Numbered from the stretch's first letter, positions 50,588-59,593 are shown. The stretch is 64,000 bases of DNA from Planococcus shixiaomingii (GCF_030413615.1 NZ_CP129236.1:356001-420000), one strand, 5' to 3'. Numbers and translations are program-made. The notes: a model not told the origin generated them from the letters alone.

Positions 50588-50830
50588 TTATGCACGCTCA
50601 GGAGAAAATACGCACGCTCGGCGAGAAATACGCACGCTCGGGGGGAAATACGCACGTTCGGCGAGAAATATGCACGCTCGGGGGAAAATACGCACGCTTA
50701 GCGGGAAATATGCACGCTCAACGAAGAATATGCACGCTCAACGAAGAATACGCACGTTCAGCGGAGAATATGCACGCTCAACAAGAAATACCCACGTTCA
50801 AAAAGAATCTAAGCGTTCGCCGAACTCTAG
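50588..50830 (+). repeat. Phased short-repeat array F (11-12 units, 20-bp period)
   Basis: GCACG (once CCACG) starts at 50592, 50612, 50632, 50652, 50672, 50692, 50712, 50732, 50752, 50772 and 50792, exactly 20 bp apart; a degenerate twelfth unit (AAGCGTTCG) follows. Core AAATACGCACGCTC with T/C alternation at ATGCACG/ACGCACG; the 6-7 bases after it vary (GGCGAG, AACGAAG, AGGAGA). Units 7 and 8 are identical (50708-50747). It lies right after the permease stop and before a terminator. Confidence 0.92.
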
Positions 50831-50845
50831 CAGCGCAGATCATAG

Positions 50846-50876
50846 AAAAGAGCACCCCAAGAGGGTGCTCTTTTCT
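50846..50876. terminator. Bidirectional terminator
   Basis: AAAAGAGCACCC (50846-50857) pairs with GGGTGCTCTTTT (50863-50874). It closes the permease/array transcript and the minus-strand peptidase gene. Confidence 0.85.
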
Positions 50877-50877
50877 C

Positions 50878-51432
50878 TCATTCCATGACGTCTTCGGGAC
50901 GCCATCCTTTTTGCAGTTCATCAATCGACAAACCAAAGTTCATTTCCAAATGGGGATAATCTTTAAAGTGGCGCCAGTCGCCGCCCCACGAAAAGCCGAG
51001 TTCTTTGGCGATGTCGGCTACTTCAAACCAATCAGCTTTTCCGTTGCCATTGCCATCGCGCTTTATATCCCATACGACATCTCCGTTTGCCAGGCGCAAA
51101 GCAAAGTCAATGGCAAGGCCGTAATTGTGATAAGATTCCCCGCCTTTTGCATGCGTGACAATCTGTCCGGGTTCGGTGCGTCCTTGGCTGTGCAAATTGT
51201 CTTGCGCATTAATGGAACGGAAATCATCAGTAATGAGAATGTCGATGCCAATGTCTGCAGCTTTCTCAATCAACTCATTCTTTTTTTCTTCAACTATGGG
51301 ATGAAGGCCGGAAGGCGCGGGCCGTTCCTTCAATTCTTCCCTGAATTCCAATTCGTTATGGATCCAGATAAATAAAAAACCGCCGAGCACCAATAAGAAA
51401 ATGACGGAAAAAGCGGTCTTCATATGTTTCAA
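50878..51432 (-). CDS. M15-family peptidoglycan peptidase (CwlK/VanY-like)
   Basis: A 184-residue protein with an N-terminal signal anchor ('TAFSVIFLLVLGGFLFIWI'). The zinc site is visible as 'SYHNYGLAIDF' (H-x6-D) and 'WGGDWRHFKDYPHLEM' (final His), as in M15B/C L-alanyl-D-glutamate or D,D-carboxypeptidases; 'DDFRSINAQDNLHSQGR' is the upstream substrate loop. Start at the TTG at 51432, which has GAGGTGA six bases before it; the next ATG (51423) is too far. It trims cell wall peptides outside the membrane. Confidence 0.88.
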   Translation of the reverse strand: MKHMKTAFSVIFLLVLGGFLFIWIHNELEFREELKERPAPSGLHPIVEEKKNELIEKAADIGIDILITDDFRSINAQDNLHSQGRTEPGQIVTHAKGGESYHNYGLAIDFALRLANGDVVWDIKRDGNGNGKADWFEVADIAKELGFSWGGDWRHFKDYPHLEMNFGLSIDELQKGWRPEDVME

Positions 51433-51535
51433 ATCGATTCACCTCTATTCGTTTATTGTAGCAAAAATCGTGGAAAGAGTATCCTCACAAAGTTTTTGAT
51501 AGGATAGAAGAAAGAACAGGAAGGAGACAGGTTCA

Positions 51536-52267
51536 ATGGTCATCAACATTATGAAATCCCACGCATCGGTGCGTGATTATCAAGAAAAACAATTATCGCG
51601 GGAAGAAGTCAGCGAATTGATCGAGGCGGCCCAACACGCAGCGAGCTCCCATTTTGTGCAAGCTTACTCTATTGTCTGGGTCACCGATCCCGAGAAGCGC
51701 AAAAAGCTGGGGGAGCTGTCCAGCAATCCTCAGCAAATGGAAGGGGCAGGTGCTGTGTTTTTAATGTGCGCTGATTACAATCGCTTGAAGCACGCATCAG
51801 AAATGCAAGGCGAACCGATCGTTTTTGATCAGGCTGAGAACTTGATTGTAGCGGTTACAGACGTCGGCTTATTGGCACAGAACCTGGCTCTTGCGGCCGA
51901 ATCGAAAGGCTACGGCATTTGCTATATTGGCGGAGTACGCAACAACCTTGAAGCAATCAGTGAACTGGTCGGCTTGCCAGAAGGCGTTTTCCCGGTATAC
52001 GGCTTGACCGTCGGCGTTCCAAACGAAGCAAATGAAGTGAAACCGCGCTTGCCGGTGGAAGCGATTTTGCATGAAAACGACTACGACGAGGCGAAATACG
52101 AAACGTTGTTGCCGGAATACGACAAAACCATATCGACCTATTACCAAAACCGTTCGTCCAATCAAAAAGTGAGCACCTGGACACAGCAAATGGCTCATTT
52201 CTTGAAAAAGCCGCATCGGCAGGATATCCGGGAGTTTTTAGTGAAAAAGGGCTTCCTTTTCAAATAA
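51536..52267 (+). CDS. NADPH-dependent nitroreductase/flavin oxidoreductase (NfsA/NfrA type)
   Basis: A 243-residue FMN enzyme of the oxygen-insensitive nitroreductase family: 'MKSHASVRDYQEKQLSREEVSELIEAAQHAASSHFVQAYSIVWV' (FMN-binding R and S/H), 'GYGICYIGGVRNNLEAISELVGLPEGVFPVYGLTVGVP' and a C-terminal basic tail typical of the NfsA/NfrA (YcnD) group. It reduces quinones, nitro compounds or free flavin. AAGGAGAC precedes the ATG. Confidence 0.9.
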   Translation: MVINIMKSHASVRDYQEKQLSREEVSELIEAAQHAASSHFVQAYSIVWVTDPEKRKKLGELSSNPQQMEGAGAVFLMCADYNRLKHASEMQGEPIVFDQAENLIVAVTDVGLLAQNLALAAESKGYGICYIGGVRNNLEAISELVGLPEGVFPVYGLTVGVPNEANEVKPRLPVEAILHENDYDEAKYETLLPEYDKTISTYYQNRSSNQKVSTWTQQMAHFLKKPHRQDIREFLVKKGFLFK

Positions 52268-52356
52268 AAGACGAACCCTTTCGTTGCGCAATGAAAAAGA
52301 GGCGTTTCGAGTTCTTATTTCTATTATAATTAACGACATTGTAAAGGAGGCAAAGC

Positions 52357-52971
52357 ATGAAAATTGCATTGTTTGGAGCTACAGGACGTGTGGGGCAAAA
52401 TATTTTGGAATCTGCTTTAAATGACGGGCATCAAGTAAAAGCGCTCGTCCGCTCAAAACTGCCGATCAGCCATCCCGACTTGGAAGTGATTGTTGGTGAT
52501 ATTCGGAAAGCGGAAGATGTTGAAAAGACGCTCCAGGGAACAGAAGCTGTTTTTAGCGCAATCGGAACCGACCGGACAACCACTTTAACCGAAGCGATGC
52601 CGCTAGTGATCAAAACGATGAAGGCGAATGGTATTCGGCGCATCATTACCATTGGCACAGCAGGAATATTGAATAGCCGGATGACGCCGGGGGTGCTGCG
52701 TTTCCAAGGAGGCGATTCCAACCGCAAGTTGACGTTCGCTGCGGAAGAGCACGCTGCCGTGTTTCGTTTATTGGAAAAAACCGATCTTGAGTGGACCATT
52801 GTGTGCCCAACCTATCTGCCGGATGGAAAGGCGTACGGTGATTATCGGGTCGAAAAAGATTATTTGCCGGAAGGCGGCAAGGAAATCACTGTTGGTGACA
52901 CAGCCGAATTTGCTTATAAGCAATTGGAGAATCCTGAGTTTATTGGCAGCAGAGTTGGCATTGCCTATTAA
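52357..52971 (+). CDS. NAD(P)-binding protein (atypical SDR, YwnB-like)
   Basis: A 204-residue protein: 'IALFGATGRVGQNILESALNDGHQVKALVRS' is the Rossmann G-A-T-G-x-x-G motif, 'VFSAIGTDRTTTLTEA' and 'TIGTAGILNSRM' follow as in NAD(P)H-binding atypical SDRs related to flavin reductase/biliverdin reductase B. The usual Tyr-Lys pair is not present, as is common for this group. AAAGGAGG precedes the ATG. The hydrolase gene lies 23 bases downstream, probably co-transcribed. Confidence 0.85.
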   Translation: MKIALFGATGRVGQNILESALNDGHQVKALVRSKLPISHPDLEVIVGDIRKAEDVEKTLQGTEAVFSAIGTDRTTTLTEAMPLVIKTMKANGIRRIITIGTAGILNSRMTPGVLRFQGGDSNRKLTFAAEEHAAVFRLLEKTDLEWTIVCPTYLPDGKAYGDYRVEKDYLPEGGKEITVGDTAEFAYKQLENPEFIGSRVGIAY

Positions 52972-52994
52972 AAAGTGAACATAGGAGCAAAGAA

Positions 52995-53717
52995 ATGAAA
53001 AAATGGAGTATCCGTATTTTCTTAGTGCTCGCCGGAATGCTCGTTTTAGGAGCCGCTGCTTTTTTGATTTATGCGCAATTTCAATATAGTCCAAGTTCAG
53101 TTTTAAAAGAGCAAGTGGACCTTGCTAGTATTGAAACGAAGGAAGAAGGCCTTTTGTTCCAGCCGGATGAGCCGAACGGCAAAGGCGTAATCTTTTATCA
53201 AGGCGCTAAAGTACAAGAAGAAGCCTACGCTTACTTGGCGGAAAAGTTGAGCGCAGAAGGCTTTCTAGTCGTAATTCCGCAGTTGCCGCTGAACTTTGGC
53301 ATCTTAGATGTGAATAAAGCCGACGCTGCAATTGACAGCCATCCGGAAATTGAGGAGTGGTTTATCGGCGGCCATTCGCTTGGAGGCGTCGCGGCTGCTA
53401 TGTACGCGGAAAACAAAGAGGACAAAGTGGCTGGCCTCTATTTTCTGGCTTCCTATCCTGCAGGAGATTTTTCTTCAACAGAGCTGCCGATGCTTTCAAT
53501 TTATGCTGAGAAAGATGGCTTGTTGACAACTGCCGATATTGAAAAGAACCGCAAAGGGTTTTCACCTGACAGCCGTTTCGTGGAAATAGCAGGCGGCAAT
53601 CACGCTCAATTCGGGTTATACGGAAAACAAAAAGGCGATAACGAGGCAACTATTGCGCCCCTCGATCAGCAAAACCAAGTGGCAGAAGCACTGCTCGCGT
53701 GGATGAACGAAAATTAA
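52995..53717 (+). CDS. Membrane-anchored alpha/beta hydrolase
   Basis: A 240-residue protein with an N-terminal signal anchor ('IFLVLAGMLVLGAAAFLIYAQF'). The nucleophile elbow G-H-S-L-G-G lies in 'EEWFIGGHSLGGVAAAMYAE' (around residue 123); the acid and His are in 'LSIYAEKDGLLT' and 'GGNHAQFGLYG'. This is the alpha/beta hydrolase fold that begins 'VIFYQGAKVQEEAYAYLAEKL', seen in a common Bacillota carboxylesterase-like group. Acts outside the membrane. AGGAGCAAAG precedes the ATG. Confidence 0.88.
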   Translation: MKKWSIRIFLVLAGMLVLGAAAFLIYAQFQYSPSSVLKEQVDLASIETKEEGLLFQPDEPNGKGVIFYQGAKVQEEAYAYLAEKLSAEGFLVVIPQLPLNFGILDVNKADAAIDSHPEIEEWFIGGHSLGGVAAAMYAENKEDKVAGLYFLASYPAGDFSSTELPMLSIYAEKDGLLTTADIEKNRKGFSPDSRFVEIAGGNHAQFGLYGKQKGDNEATIAPLDQQNQVAEALLAWMNEN

Positions 53718-53726
53718 GCAACACAA

Positions 53727-53758
53727 AAAAACCGCCAGCACAATCGCTGGCGGTTTTT
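53727..53758. terminator. Bidirectional terminator
   Basis: AAAACCGCCAGC / GCTGGCGGTTTT stem with A and T flanks between convergent genes. Confidence 0.9.
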
Positions 53759-53761
53759 AGT

Positions 53762-54706
53762 TTAAGCTGTAATGTCGCGTTTGGAAAACGTCCAGTAACT
53801 GATAGCCAAAAAAATCAAGAAATACACAGCTAAAACAGTTAGCGACATCGCCATCGTAATGTCTGGGACCAGCATAAGACCGGTGTAAAACTGGGTCAAG
53901 TCGGTATGCGTAAACAAATAATAGTTGACGATTTCATAATTTCTCAGCAAGAAGACGGCTTGGATGCCGGTGAACATCAGGAAAATCGATAGCCCGATTG
54001 CGAGTGAGCTTGAACGGAAGACGGTGCCCAACATGAAAGCGAAAGTTCCGATCATCCAAACGCTTGCGAAACCAAGAATGGATAATTTAATGCCTTCGAT
54101 CCAATAAGACCCCTCAACCACTTCCGAGCCGTTCCATTGAAGAAACGTCCCTTCTCCGATGCCAAAAAAGATCAAGCCTGCCAAAGCGGTAGCCAGTAAG
54201 GTGATGATGGACATTAGAACAGCAAAAACCATCGTAGTTACGTATTTGGACGTCAGCACTTTCCACCTCTTTACGGGGCGGGTCAACAGCATCTTAATGG
54301 TGCCTTGGGAAAATTCAGAAGCCGTAATGCCAGCGGCGACAATGACGGTAAACAACGTAACGAGTGAGAGCATCTCATGTGTTCCGATGACGCCTTGCTG
54401 CATGCTGGTAAATTCAAAAGGCTGCACATCATTTTCGAGGCGATGTTCCGCAATGGCAATTTGTCCTTCGTAATATTCTTTTTGCTCTTCGCCGATAGTT
54501 GGATCCATAAGCATAGCTTGATTGGCTTCCAGTTGGACAGCGGTAGTTTCTTGCCACGTTTCTTCGATGCCTTCATTCGCCGTCGAATTGACGTACTTGG
54601 TGATGGCAGCTGAAGCGAAAAGAATCAAAATCAGCAGGAAGACCATGATCCAACTCGCCTTTTTACTCCATAATTTCATCCATTCATTTTGCATGAGCTT
54701 GAGCAA
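53762..54706 (-). CDS. ABC-2 type transporter permease
   Basis: A 314-residue permease with six transmembrane helices: one at residues 18-38, a long extracytoplasmic loop with many Glu/Gln, then five more. 'SEFSQGTIKMLLTRPVKRWKVLTSKYVTTM' is the E-F-x-x-G-T-I-K-x-L-L-x-R-P block of ABC-2 exporters (YhcI/BcrB-like). The TTG at 54706 with GGAGG nine bases before it is the probable start; its first bases overlap the end of the ATPase gene. Exports an unknown substrate, possibly an antimicrobial peptide or lipid-linked drug. Confidence 0.88.
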   Translation of the reverse strand: MLKLMQNEWMKLWSKKASWIMVFLLILILFASAAITKYVNSTANEGIEETWQETTAVQLEANQAMLMDPTIGEEQKEYYEGQIAIAEHRLENDVQPFEFTSMQQGVIGTHEMLSLVTLFTVIVAAGITASEFSQGTIKMLLTRPVKRWKVLTSKYVTTMVFAVLMSIITLLATALAGLIFFGIGEGTFLQWNGSEVVEGSYWIEGIKLSILGFASVWMIGTFAFMLGTVFRSSSLAIGLSIFLMFTGIQAVFLLRNYEIVNYYLFTHTDLTQFYTGLMLVPDITMAMSLTVLAVYFLIFLAISYWTFSKRDITA

Positions 54707-55607
54707 TTTGTCCGCCTCCAGTCATTTCAAGGAATTGGTCTTCAAGCGTCGCCCGGTAAGGCTGGACGGTATAAATTTTGGCGCCGGCCGAAACAAGCAG
54801 CTGGATGGCACCCGGAATGTGCTGTTCTTCTGTATCAATAAGCAAGCCTTTATCGTGTCTGGCAAGAGGGAAGCCGATACTGGACAGCACTTCTTCTGCA
54901 AGCTCTACTGGTTCAGCTTGGATGTAATACTGGGAATGGTGAAGTTCGTTGACGTTTTTAATGTCAATTAGTTCGCCGTTTTGGATGACGGCAATCCGGT
55001 CGCACAACAATTCGATTTCAGACAGCAAATGGCTCGACACAAAAACGGCGACGCCGCTTTCACTGGCGACTTTCTGCAAATACAGCCGGAACTCCCGGAT
55101 GCCTGCCGGATCCAGCCCGTTAGTCGGCTCGTCCAGAATCAAAAATTTCGGATTGTGGAGAAGTGCTTGGGCAAGACCCAGGCGCTGCCGCATGCCGAGC
55201 GAATAGGAACTGACTTTTTCGTTGATGCGGTTTTGCATTCCTACTTGCCTGATGACTTCATCGATTCGCTGTTTTGAAACTCCTTTATGCATTCGGGAAA
55301 AATGCAGCAAGTTTTTGTAGCCGGTCATGTACTTGTACATTTCGGGATTTTCAACGATGACGCCCACTTTTTGGATGCTTTCTTCAAAATGGGCTTGAAT
55401 CGATTGCCCATCGATGATTACGTCTCCAGAAGTCGGCTTCATGAGCCCGACCATCATGCGGATTGTCGTAGTTTTCCCGGCGCCATTCGGTCCAAGAAAC
55501 CCGGTGATTTGGCCGGGATATAAATCCAGACTCAAATTTTTAATGATTTTCTTTTTGCCGATAGTCTTGGAAAGGTTCTTTAATTGAACAATCGGTTTTC
55601 CGTCCAT
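54684..55607 (-). CDS. ABC transporter ATP-binding protein (BcrA/YhcH-like)
   Basis: A 307-residue ATPase: Walker A 'GPNGAGKTTTIRMM', 'VGVIVENPEMYKYMTGYKNL', signature 'YSLGMRQRLGLAQALL', Walker B 'FLILDEPTNGLDPAGI', and 'FVSSHLLSEIELLCDRIAVI'. A C-terminal domain of about 80 residues follows, as in BcrA-type exporters of bacitracin and lantibiotic immunity; the group is broad, so resistance is only one possibility. It overlaps the permease gene by 23 bases and is the first gene of the pair. Confidence 0.9.
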   Translation of the reverse strand: MDGKPIVQLKNLSKTIGKKKIIKNLSLDLYPGQITGFLGPNGAGKTTTIRMMVGLMKPTSGDVIIDGQSIQAHFEESIQKVGVIVENPEMYKYMTGYKNLLHFSRMHKGVSKQRIDEVIRQVGMQNRINEKVSSYSLGMRQRLGLAQALLHNPKFLILDEPTNGLDPAGIREFRLYLQKVASESGVAVFVSSHLLSEIELLCDRIAVIQNGELIDIKNVNELHHSQYYIQAEPVELAEEVLSSIGFPLARHDKGLLIDTEEQHIPGAIQLLVSAGAKIYTVQPYRATLEDQFLEMTGGGQIAQAHAK

Positions 55608-55796
55608 GGTTTTACACCCGCTTTCAGTAATGAGATTTGTTCCTTAATTAGTAATAACGAATGGAGCAGCTTAAAGTTTCGAATTTTATTTCCATAGCTT
55701 GGGATAAAAAGGAATCGGCATTTTAAAGAAGATGCATATTAGAAGGAGAATCAGGGAATACGAAAACAAAGACCAGCAAAAAATGGAGGGATGGCA

Positions 55797-56216
55797 ATGG
55801 CAGCATTTCAAGATAAAGAACAAATTTTAATGGCTTATTATGCGCAATATTACCGTGGGGCTACAATAGATGACGTGAAGGCGCTTGATGAGCGCCTGCG
55901 AAATGGAATAGGCGAGGAACGCTACAACCAAGCGATGAACGATTTGGCCGAACGGGGATTGGCTCTCGGAATCGACCAAGTGGAAGAGCGCGAAAAAGCG
56001 GGGATGGATGCCCCAATGGCTACCAGCGAAGGAATGCTTTACATTAACAATGTACTCGGGCTCCAATCAGACGCGGTAGAAGAAACCATTTTGACTTATT
56101 TGGAGCAGCACCTTGAAACTGGCGGTGTCGAACTGACACTGCCACCCGTGAAAGACTATATCAATGAATCGATCCAAGAACATAAAAAAGAAAAACCGAA
56201 CTCCAATCAACCTTAA
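55797..56216 (+). CDS. Cytosolic protein of unknown function
   Basis: A 139-residue, acidic, mostly helical protein beginning MAAFQDKEQILMAYYAQYY. The repeated Glu/Gln/Ala helices and the absence of cysteines, signal or known motif leave its role open; the C-terminus is 'HKKEKPNSNQP'. The ATG at 55797 is chosen because GGAGGG (55785-55790) gives six-base spacing; the ATG at 55791 abuts that site. Monocistronic, with a terminator. Confidence 0.65.
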   Translation: MAAFQDKEQILMAYYAQYYRGATIDDVKALDERLRNGIGEERYNQAMNDLAERGLALGIDQVEEREKAGMDAPMATSEGMLYINNVLGLQSDAVEETILTYLEQHLETGGVELTLPPVKDYINESIQEHKKEKPNSNQP

Positions 56217-56221
56217 TAAAA

Positions 56222-56252
56222 AGAAAAGCCCGCAAAAGTTTGCGGGCTTTTA
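56222..56252. terminator. Bidirectional terminator
   Basis: AAAAGCCCGCAAA / TTTGCGGGCTTTT 13-bp perfect stem between convergent genes; the minus-strand gene ends in its right flank. Confidence 0.9.
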
Positions 56253-56504
56253 ACGTTCCAAAACAAAATAAGACAATGCCAGCATCAGGATGACTGCAGA
56301 GTTGATGAGCAGCGATGTACGCCTGCTTACGGTTTCCTCTAAAGAACCAGAGCGAGAGGCGAGCTTCATCAATCCGGCAATCAATCCAATGATCAGTAAG
56401 ATCATCAGGACCGGATGCATATCGTAGACACGAACGTCGATAAAGCGGACAAAGATGACCGAAAACGCGAGAATAATGCCGTTTATCAGCTTTCGCTTTG
56501 TCAT
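56250..56504 (-). CDS. Small membrane protein of unknown function
   Basis: An 84-residue protein with three hydrophobic helices ('GIILAFSVIFVRFI', 'PVLMILLIIGLIAGLMKLA', 'LLINSAVILMLALSYFVL'). It starts at an ATG that overlaps the stop of the methyltransferase gene (ATGA), so it is translated after that gene. No family recognised. Confidence 0.65.
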   Translation of the reverse strand: MTKRKLINGIILAFSVIFVRFIDVRVYDMHPVLMILLIIGLIAGLMKLASRSGSLEETVSRRTSLLINSAVILMLALSYFVLER

Positions 56505-57658
56505 AGCAAGTGCTTCAATTCGTTTTCTAGAAATGGCTGGGCAGACAAAAGTTGAGTAAATGCTTTGTAGCGGTCAAACTGTCCGGTTGCCGGCTTTTTG
56601 CCGGTTTTGTATGCGCGGATCAAAATGTTTTTCGGCGTATTTTCCAAGTCGATGAATTCCATCAGCTGTGTTTCATAGCCGACGAGCGATAAAATTTCAG
56701 CGCGGATGGAATCGGTCGCAAGTGCACTGAAGCGCTCCTTGATCAAACCGTGCTGCAGCATAAGCCCGAGTTCCGGTGCGTCAATTTGGCTGTTCAATTC
56801 ATGCTGGCAGCAAGGGACGCTTAAGATGACGCTGGCGTTCCATTTTACTGCCCGGGAAAGGGCCATATCGGTTGCCGTATCGCACGCATGGAGTGTCACG
56901 ACCATATCAACCGCTGATTCTTCATTGTACTCATTAATGTCTCCGACTAAAAATTCCAGCTGATCGTACCCTAAATCTTCGGCGATTTTTTGGCATTCTT
57001 CAATAACTTCTTTTTTCAAGTCAAGGCCAGTGACACGCAAGTCCAAACCTTTTTCAATTCGCAAGTAATGATACAGCGCGAACGTCAAATAAGATTTGCC
57101 CGATCCGAAGTCGAGAATCCGCACTGTCCGGCCTTTCGGTAAATGCTCCAGCGCATCATCGATAAATTCAATAAAGCGATTGATTTGGCGGAACTTATCG
57201 TATTTCTGCTTTTTCACTTGGCCATCTGCACTTTGGACGCCGAGACGAACCAAAAACGGATAAGGGATGCCATCCTCGAGCAAGTATTGCTTTTTGCGGT
57301 TATGGGAGAGCTCTGCAGTTTTCGCTTCTGTTTCTTCGGACTTCCAAGAAACTTTAAATTTCTTGGAAAGTTGAATTTGGACTTTTTCTTCTGCAAATTG
57401 AAACAACGCCTGGCGGAAGTCGCCAAAGATGGCTTCCAGTTTCGCTGCAGCTTCATCTACAGCAAGGTTTTCGTGTTTTAAAACATGTTCGTGCTGGTAT
57501 TCAAATTGAATGCGGTAATCGTTCTTTATGGTGACAGGCTTGAGTTTTATGCGTTTGATATCATTTGATTTTAACCGGGGCTGGCTGATAGTCGCGGACA
57601 CAAGTTCGCGGCCTCCTAAGCGTTCGGTAAGTTGGGTGTGCATTGTTTGGAGTTCCAT
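56501..57658 (-). CDS. SAM-dependent methyltransferase (Methyltransf_32-like)
   Basis: A 385-residue protein. The class I methyltransferase core is in the C-terminal half: motif I 'VRILDFGSGKSYLTFALYHYL' (about residues 185-205), 'VTGLDLKKEVIEECQKIAEDLGYDQLEFLVGDI' and 'VDMVVTLHACDTATDMALSRA', then 'VPCCQHEL'. The H-A-C-D-T and P-C-C-Q-H motifs are those of the METTL25-like/Methyltransf_32 group, whose substrate is thought to be RNA or ribosomal protein. The N-terminal 150 residues are a specific extension. Start at the ATG 57658 with AAAGGA six bases before it. Confidence 0.82.
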   Translation of the reverse strand: MELQTMHTQLTERLGGRELVSATISQPRLKSNDIKRIKLKPVTIKNDYRIQFEYQHEHVLKHENLAVDEAAAKLEAIFGDFRQALFQFAEEKVQIQLSKKFKVSWKSEETEAKTAELSHNRKKQYLLEDGIPYPFLVRLGVQSADGQVKKQKYDKFRQINRFIEFIDDALEHLPKGRTVRILDFGSGKSYLTFALYHYLRIEKGLDLRVTGLDLKKEVIEECQKIAEDLGYDQLEFLVGDINEYNEESAVDMVVTLHACDTATDMALSRAVKWNASVILSVPCCQHELNSQIDAPELGLMLQHGLIKERFSALATDSIRAEILSLVGYETQLMEFIDLENTPKNILIRAYKTGKKPATGQFDRYKAFTQLLSAQPFLENELKHLL

Positions 57659-57818
57659 TGCAAATCCTTTCATTAAACCAGAATAGCCTTATTTTATCAC
57701 GTTTTCGGAAAAAAGAGTGACTGAACAGTCCAGGGGTAAATTGTTCCCTCGTCCCTTTATTCGAAATTTTATGATAATATGGAAGGGACATTAAAAGTTA
57801 CATATTGGGGGTATGGTG

Positions 57819-59462
57819 ATGGCAATTTTGCAAAAAACAGTGGGGCAGATCGTGCGCGAACAAGCCTCCAAGAATCCGGAGACGGAAGCTTATGTCTATC
57901 CGGAGCATGGCATCCGCAAAACGTATAAAGAGTTTGACGAAGAGACGGATCGATTGGCAAAAGCATTTATCGGAATGGGCATCGAAAAAGGCGAGCATGT
58001 TGCAATCTGGTCGGACAATAAACGCGAATGGCTGTTGAGCCAATATGCAACCGGTAAAATGGGGGCCGTCTTGGTAACGGTAAATACCAACTACCAGGCA
58101 AGCGAACTGGAATACTTGCTTAGCCAATCAGATGCGACGACGTTGATACTTGGGGAAGAATTTAAAGGAACAAGCTATATAGATATTCTCAACACCGTCT
58201 GCCCGGAGTTGAAAACCGCTCAAAAAGGTGCCATCAAAAGCAGTAAACTGCCGCATTTTAAACGGGTCATCCTGATGGGGGAAAACAGCTATGCTGGCAT
58301 TTTTACTTGGAGTGAATTGGAAGCGTTTGCAGATGCGGTGTCGGATGAACAGTTGGAAGAGCGTTTCCAATCGATGGACCCGGATGATGTGATCAATATT
58401 CAATACACATCTGGAACGACTGGTTTTCCGAAAGGGGTCATGCTGACGCATATCAACGTTGTCAATAACGGCAGATTGGTTGGAGACACGATGAATTTGA
58501 CGGAGCGGGACCGCTTATGCATTCCGGTGCCATTTTTCCATTGTTTCGGCTGCGTGCTCGGTACAATGGCGGCCGTAACGCATTCGACGACGATGGTCAT
58601 TGCGGAGCAGTTCGACGCCAAACGTGTCCTGCAGATGGTGGAAGATGAAAAATGCACGGGGCTTCACGGTGTTCCAACGATGTTTATCGCGGAACTCAAC
58701 CATCCGGACTTTGCAACGTTCGACACTTCCACATTAAGGACCGGTATCATGGCAGGATCTCCTTGCCCGATCGAAGTGATGAAAAAAGTCATCAACGATA
58801 TGGGCGCATCGGAAATTACGATAGCTTATGGGCAAACAGAATCTTCGCCGGTCATTACACAAACACGTTCGGATGATGCCATTGAAAAGCGTGTAGCGAC
58901 AGTCGGCAAACCGCATGCCGAAGTGGAAGTGAAAATTGTTGATCCGGTTACAAATAAAACAGTGCCGGTGGGAGTGCCGGGGGAACTTTGTACGCGGGGC
59001 TACCATATCATGAAAGGTTACTATAAAAACGAAGAAGCGACCAAGAACGCTATAGATGAAGAGGGCTGGCTCCATACGGGAGATATTGCGGTCGAAGATG
59101 AAGACGGCTATATTGCCATCACTGGCCGCATTAAAGATATGGTTATCCGCGGAGGAGAGAACATCTATCCGCGTGAAATCGAAGAATTTTTGTACAGCCA
59201 TCCAGCCATTCAGGACGTGCAAGTAGTAGGTGTGCCGGATCCGAAGTACGGAGAAGAGTTGATGGCATGGATCATTTTGAAAGAAGGGCAATCGCTGGAT
59301 GCGGAAGAGCTGCGTGCCTACTGCAACGGCAAGATTTCGCGCCATAAGATTCCGCGCTATATCGAATTTACAAAAGAATACCCGATGACGGCATCCGGAA
59401 AAATACAGAAATTCAAGCTTCGTGAACTGGCAGTCGAACTTAGCCGAAAAACGGAAGTTTAA
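57819..59462 (+). CDS. Acyl-CoA synthetase (AMP-forming, YngI-like)
   Basis: A 547-residue adenylate-forming ligase. The ATP-binding 'IQYTSGTTGFPKGVMLTH' (about residues 190-207), 'YGQTESSPVITQT', 'GWLHTGDIAVEDEDGYIAITGRIKDMVIRGGENIYPREIEEFL' and the C-terminal lysine region 'PMTASGKIQKFKLRE' are complete. The sequence is of the fatty-acyl-CoA synthetase type seen in Bacillus YngI. Start at the ATG 57819, for which GGGGG at 57807-57811 gives seven-base spacing; the ATG at 57813 is too close. Monocistronic. Confidence 0.9.
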   Translation: MAILQKTVGQIVREQASKNPETEAYVYPEHGIRKTYKEFDEETDRLAKAFIGMGIEKGEHVAIWSDNKREWLLSQYATGKMGAVLVTVNTNYQASELEYLLSQSDATTLILGEEFKGTSYIDILNTVCPELKTAQKGAIKSSKLPHFKRVILMGENSYAGIFTWSELEAFADAVSDEQLEERFQSMDPDDVINIQYTSGTTGFPKGVMLTHINVVNNGRLVGDTMNLTERDRLCIPVPFFHCFGCVLGTMAAVTHSTTMVIAEQFDAKRVLQMVEDEKCTGLHGVPTMFIAELNHPDFATFDTSTLRTGIMAGSPCPIEVMKKVINDMGASEITIAYGQTESSPVITQTRSDDAIEKRVATVGKPHAEVEVKIVDPVTNKTVPVGVPGELCTRGYHIMKGYYKNEEATKNAIDEEGWLHTGDIAVEDEDGYIAITGRIKDMVIRGGENIYPREIEEFLYSHPAIQDVQVVGVPDPKYGEELMAWIILKEGQSLDAEELRAYCNGKISRHKIPRYIEFTKEYPMTASGKIQKFKLRELAVELSRKTEV

Positions 59463-59507
59463 CTTTGTCGCGAAAGAATGCTTGCGAATACGAAATGAAA
59501 ATCCAAA

Positions 59508-59537
59508 AGAGAAAGCGCCTAAATGGCGCTTTTTCTA
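59508..59537 (+). terminator. Intrinsic terminator
   Basis: AGAAAGCGCC / GGCGCTTTTTCT stem, T-rich. Confidence 0.85.
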
Positions 59538-59593
59538 GTTGCGGAATCAATCTTTTCTATAAAAAATGAAAAAGGAAGTGCAACCATCTTGTT

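Noticed and set aside
50581..51375. Long plus-strand reading frame through array F
   Set aside because: The 20-bp period shifts frame each unit, so the repeating peptide is a by-product of the array; it lacks a ribosome binding site and then runs antisense to the well-supported M15 peptidase gene.
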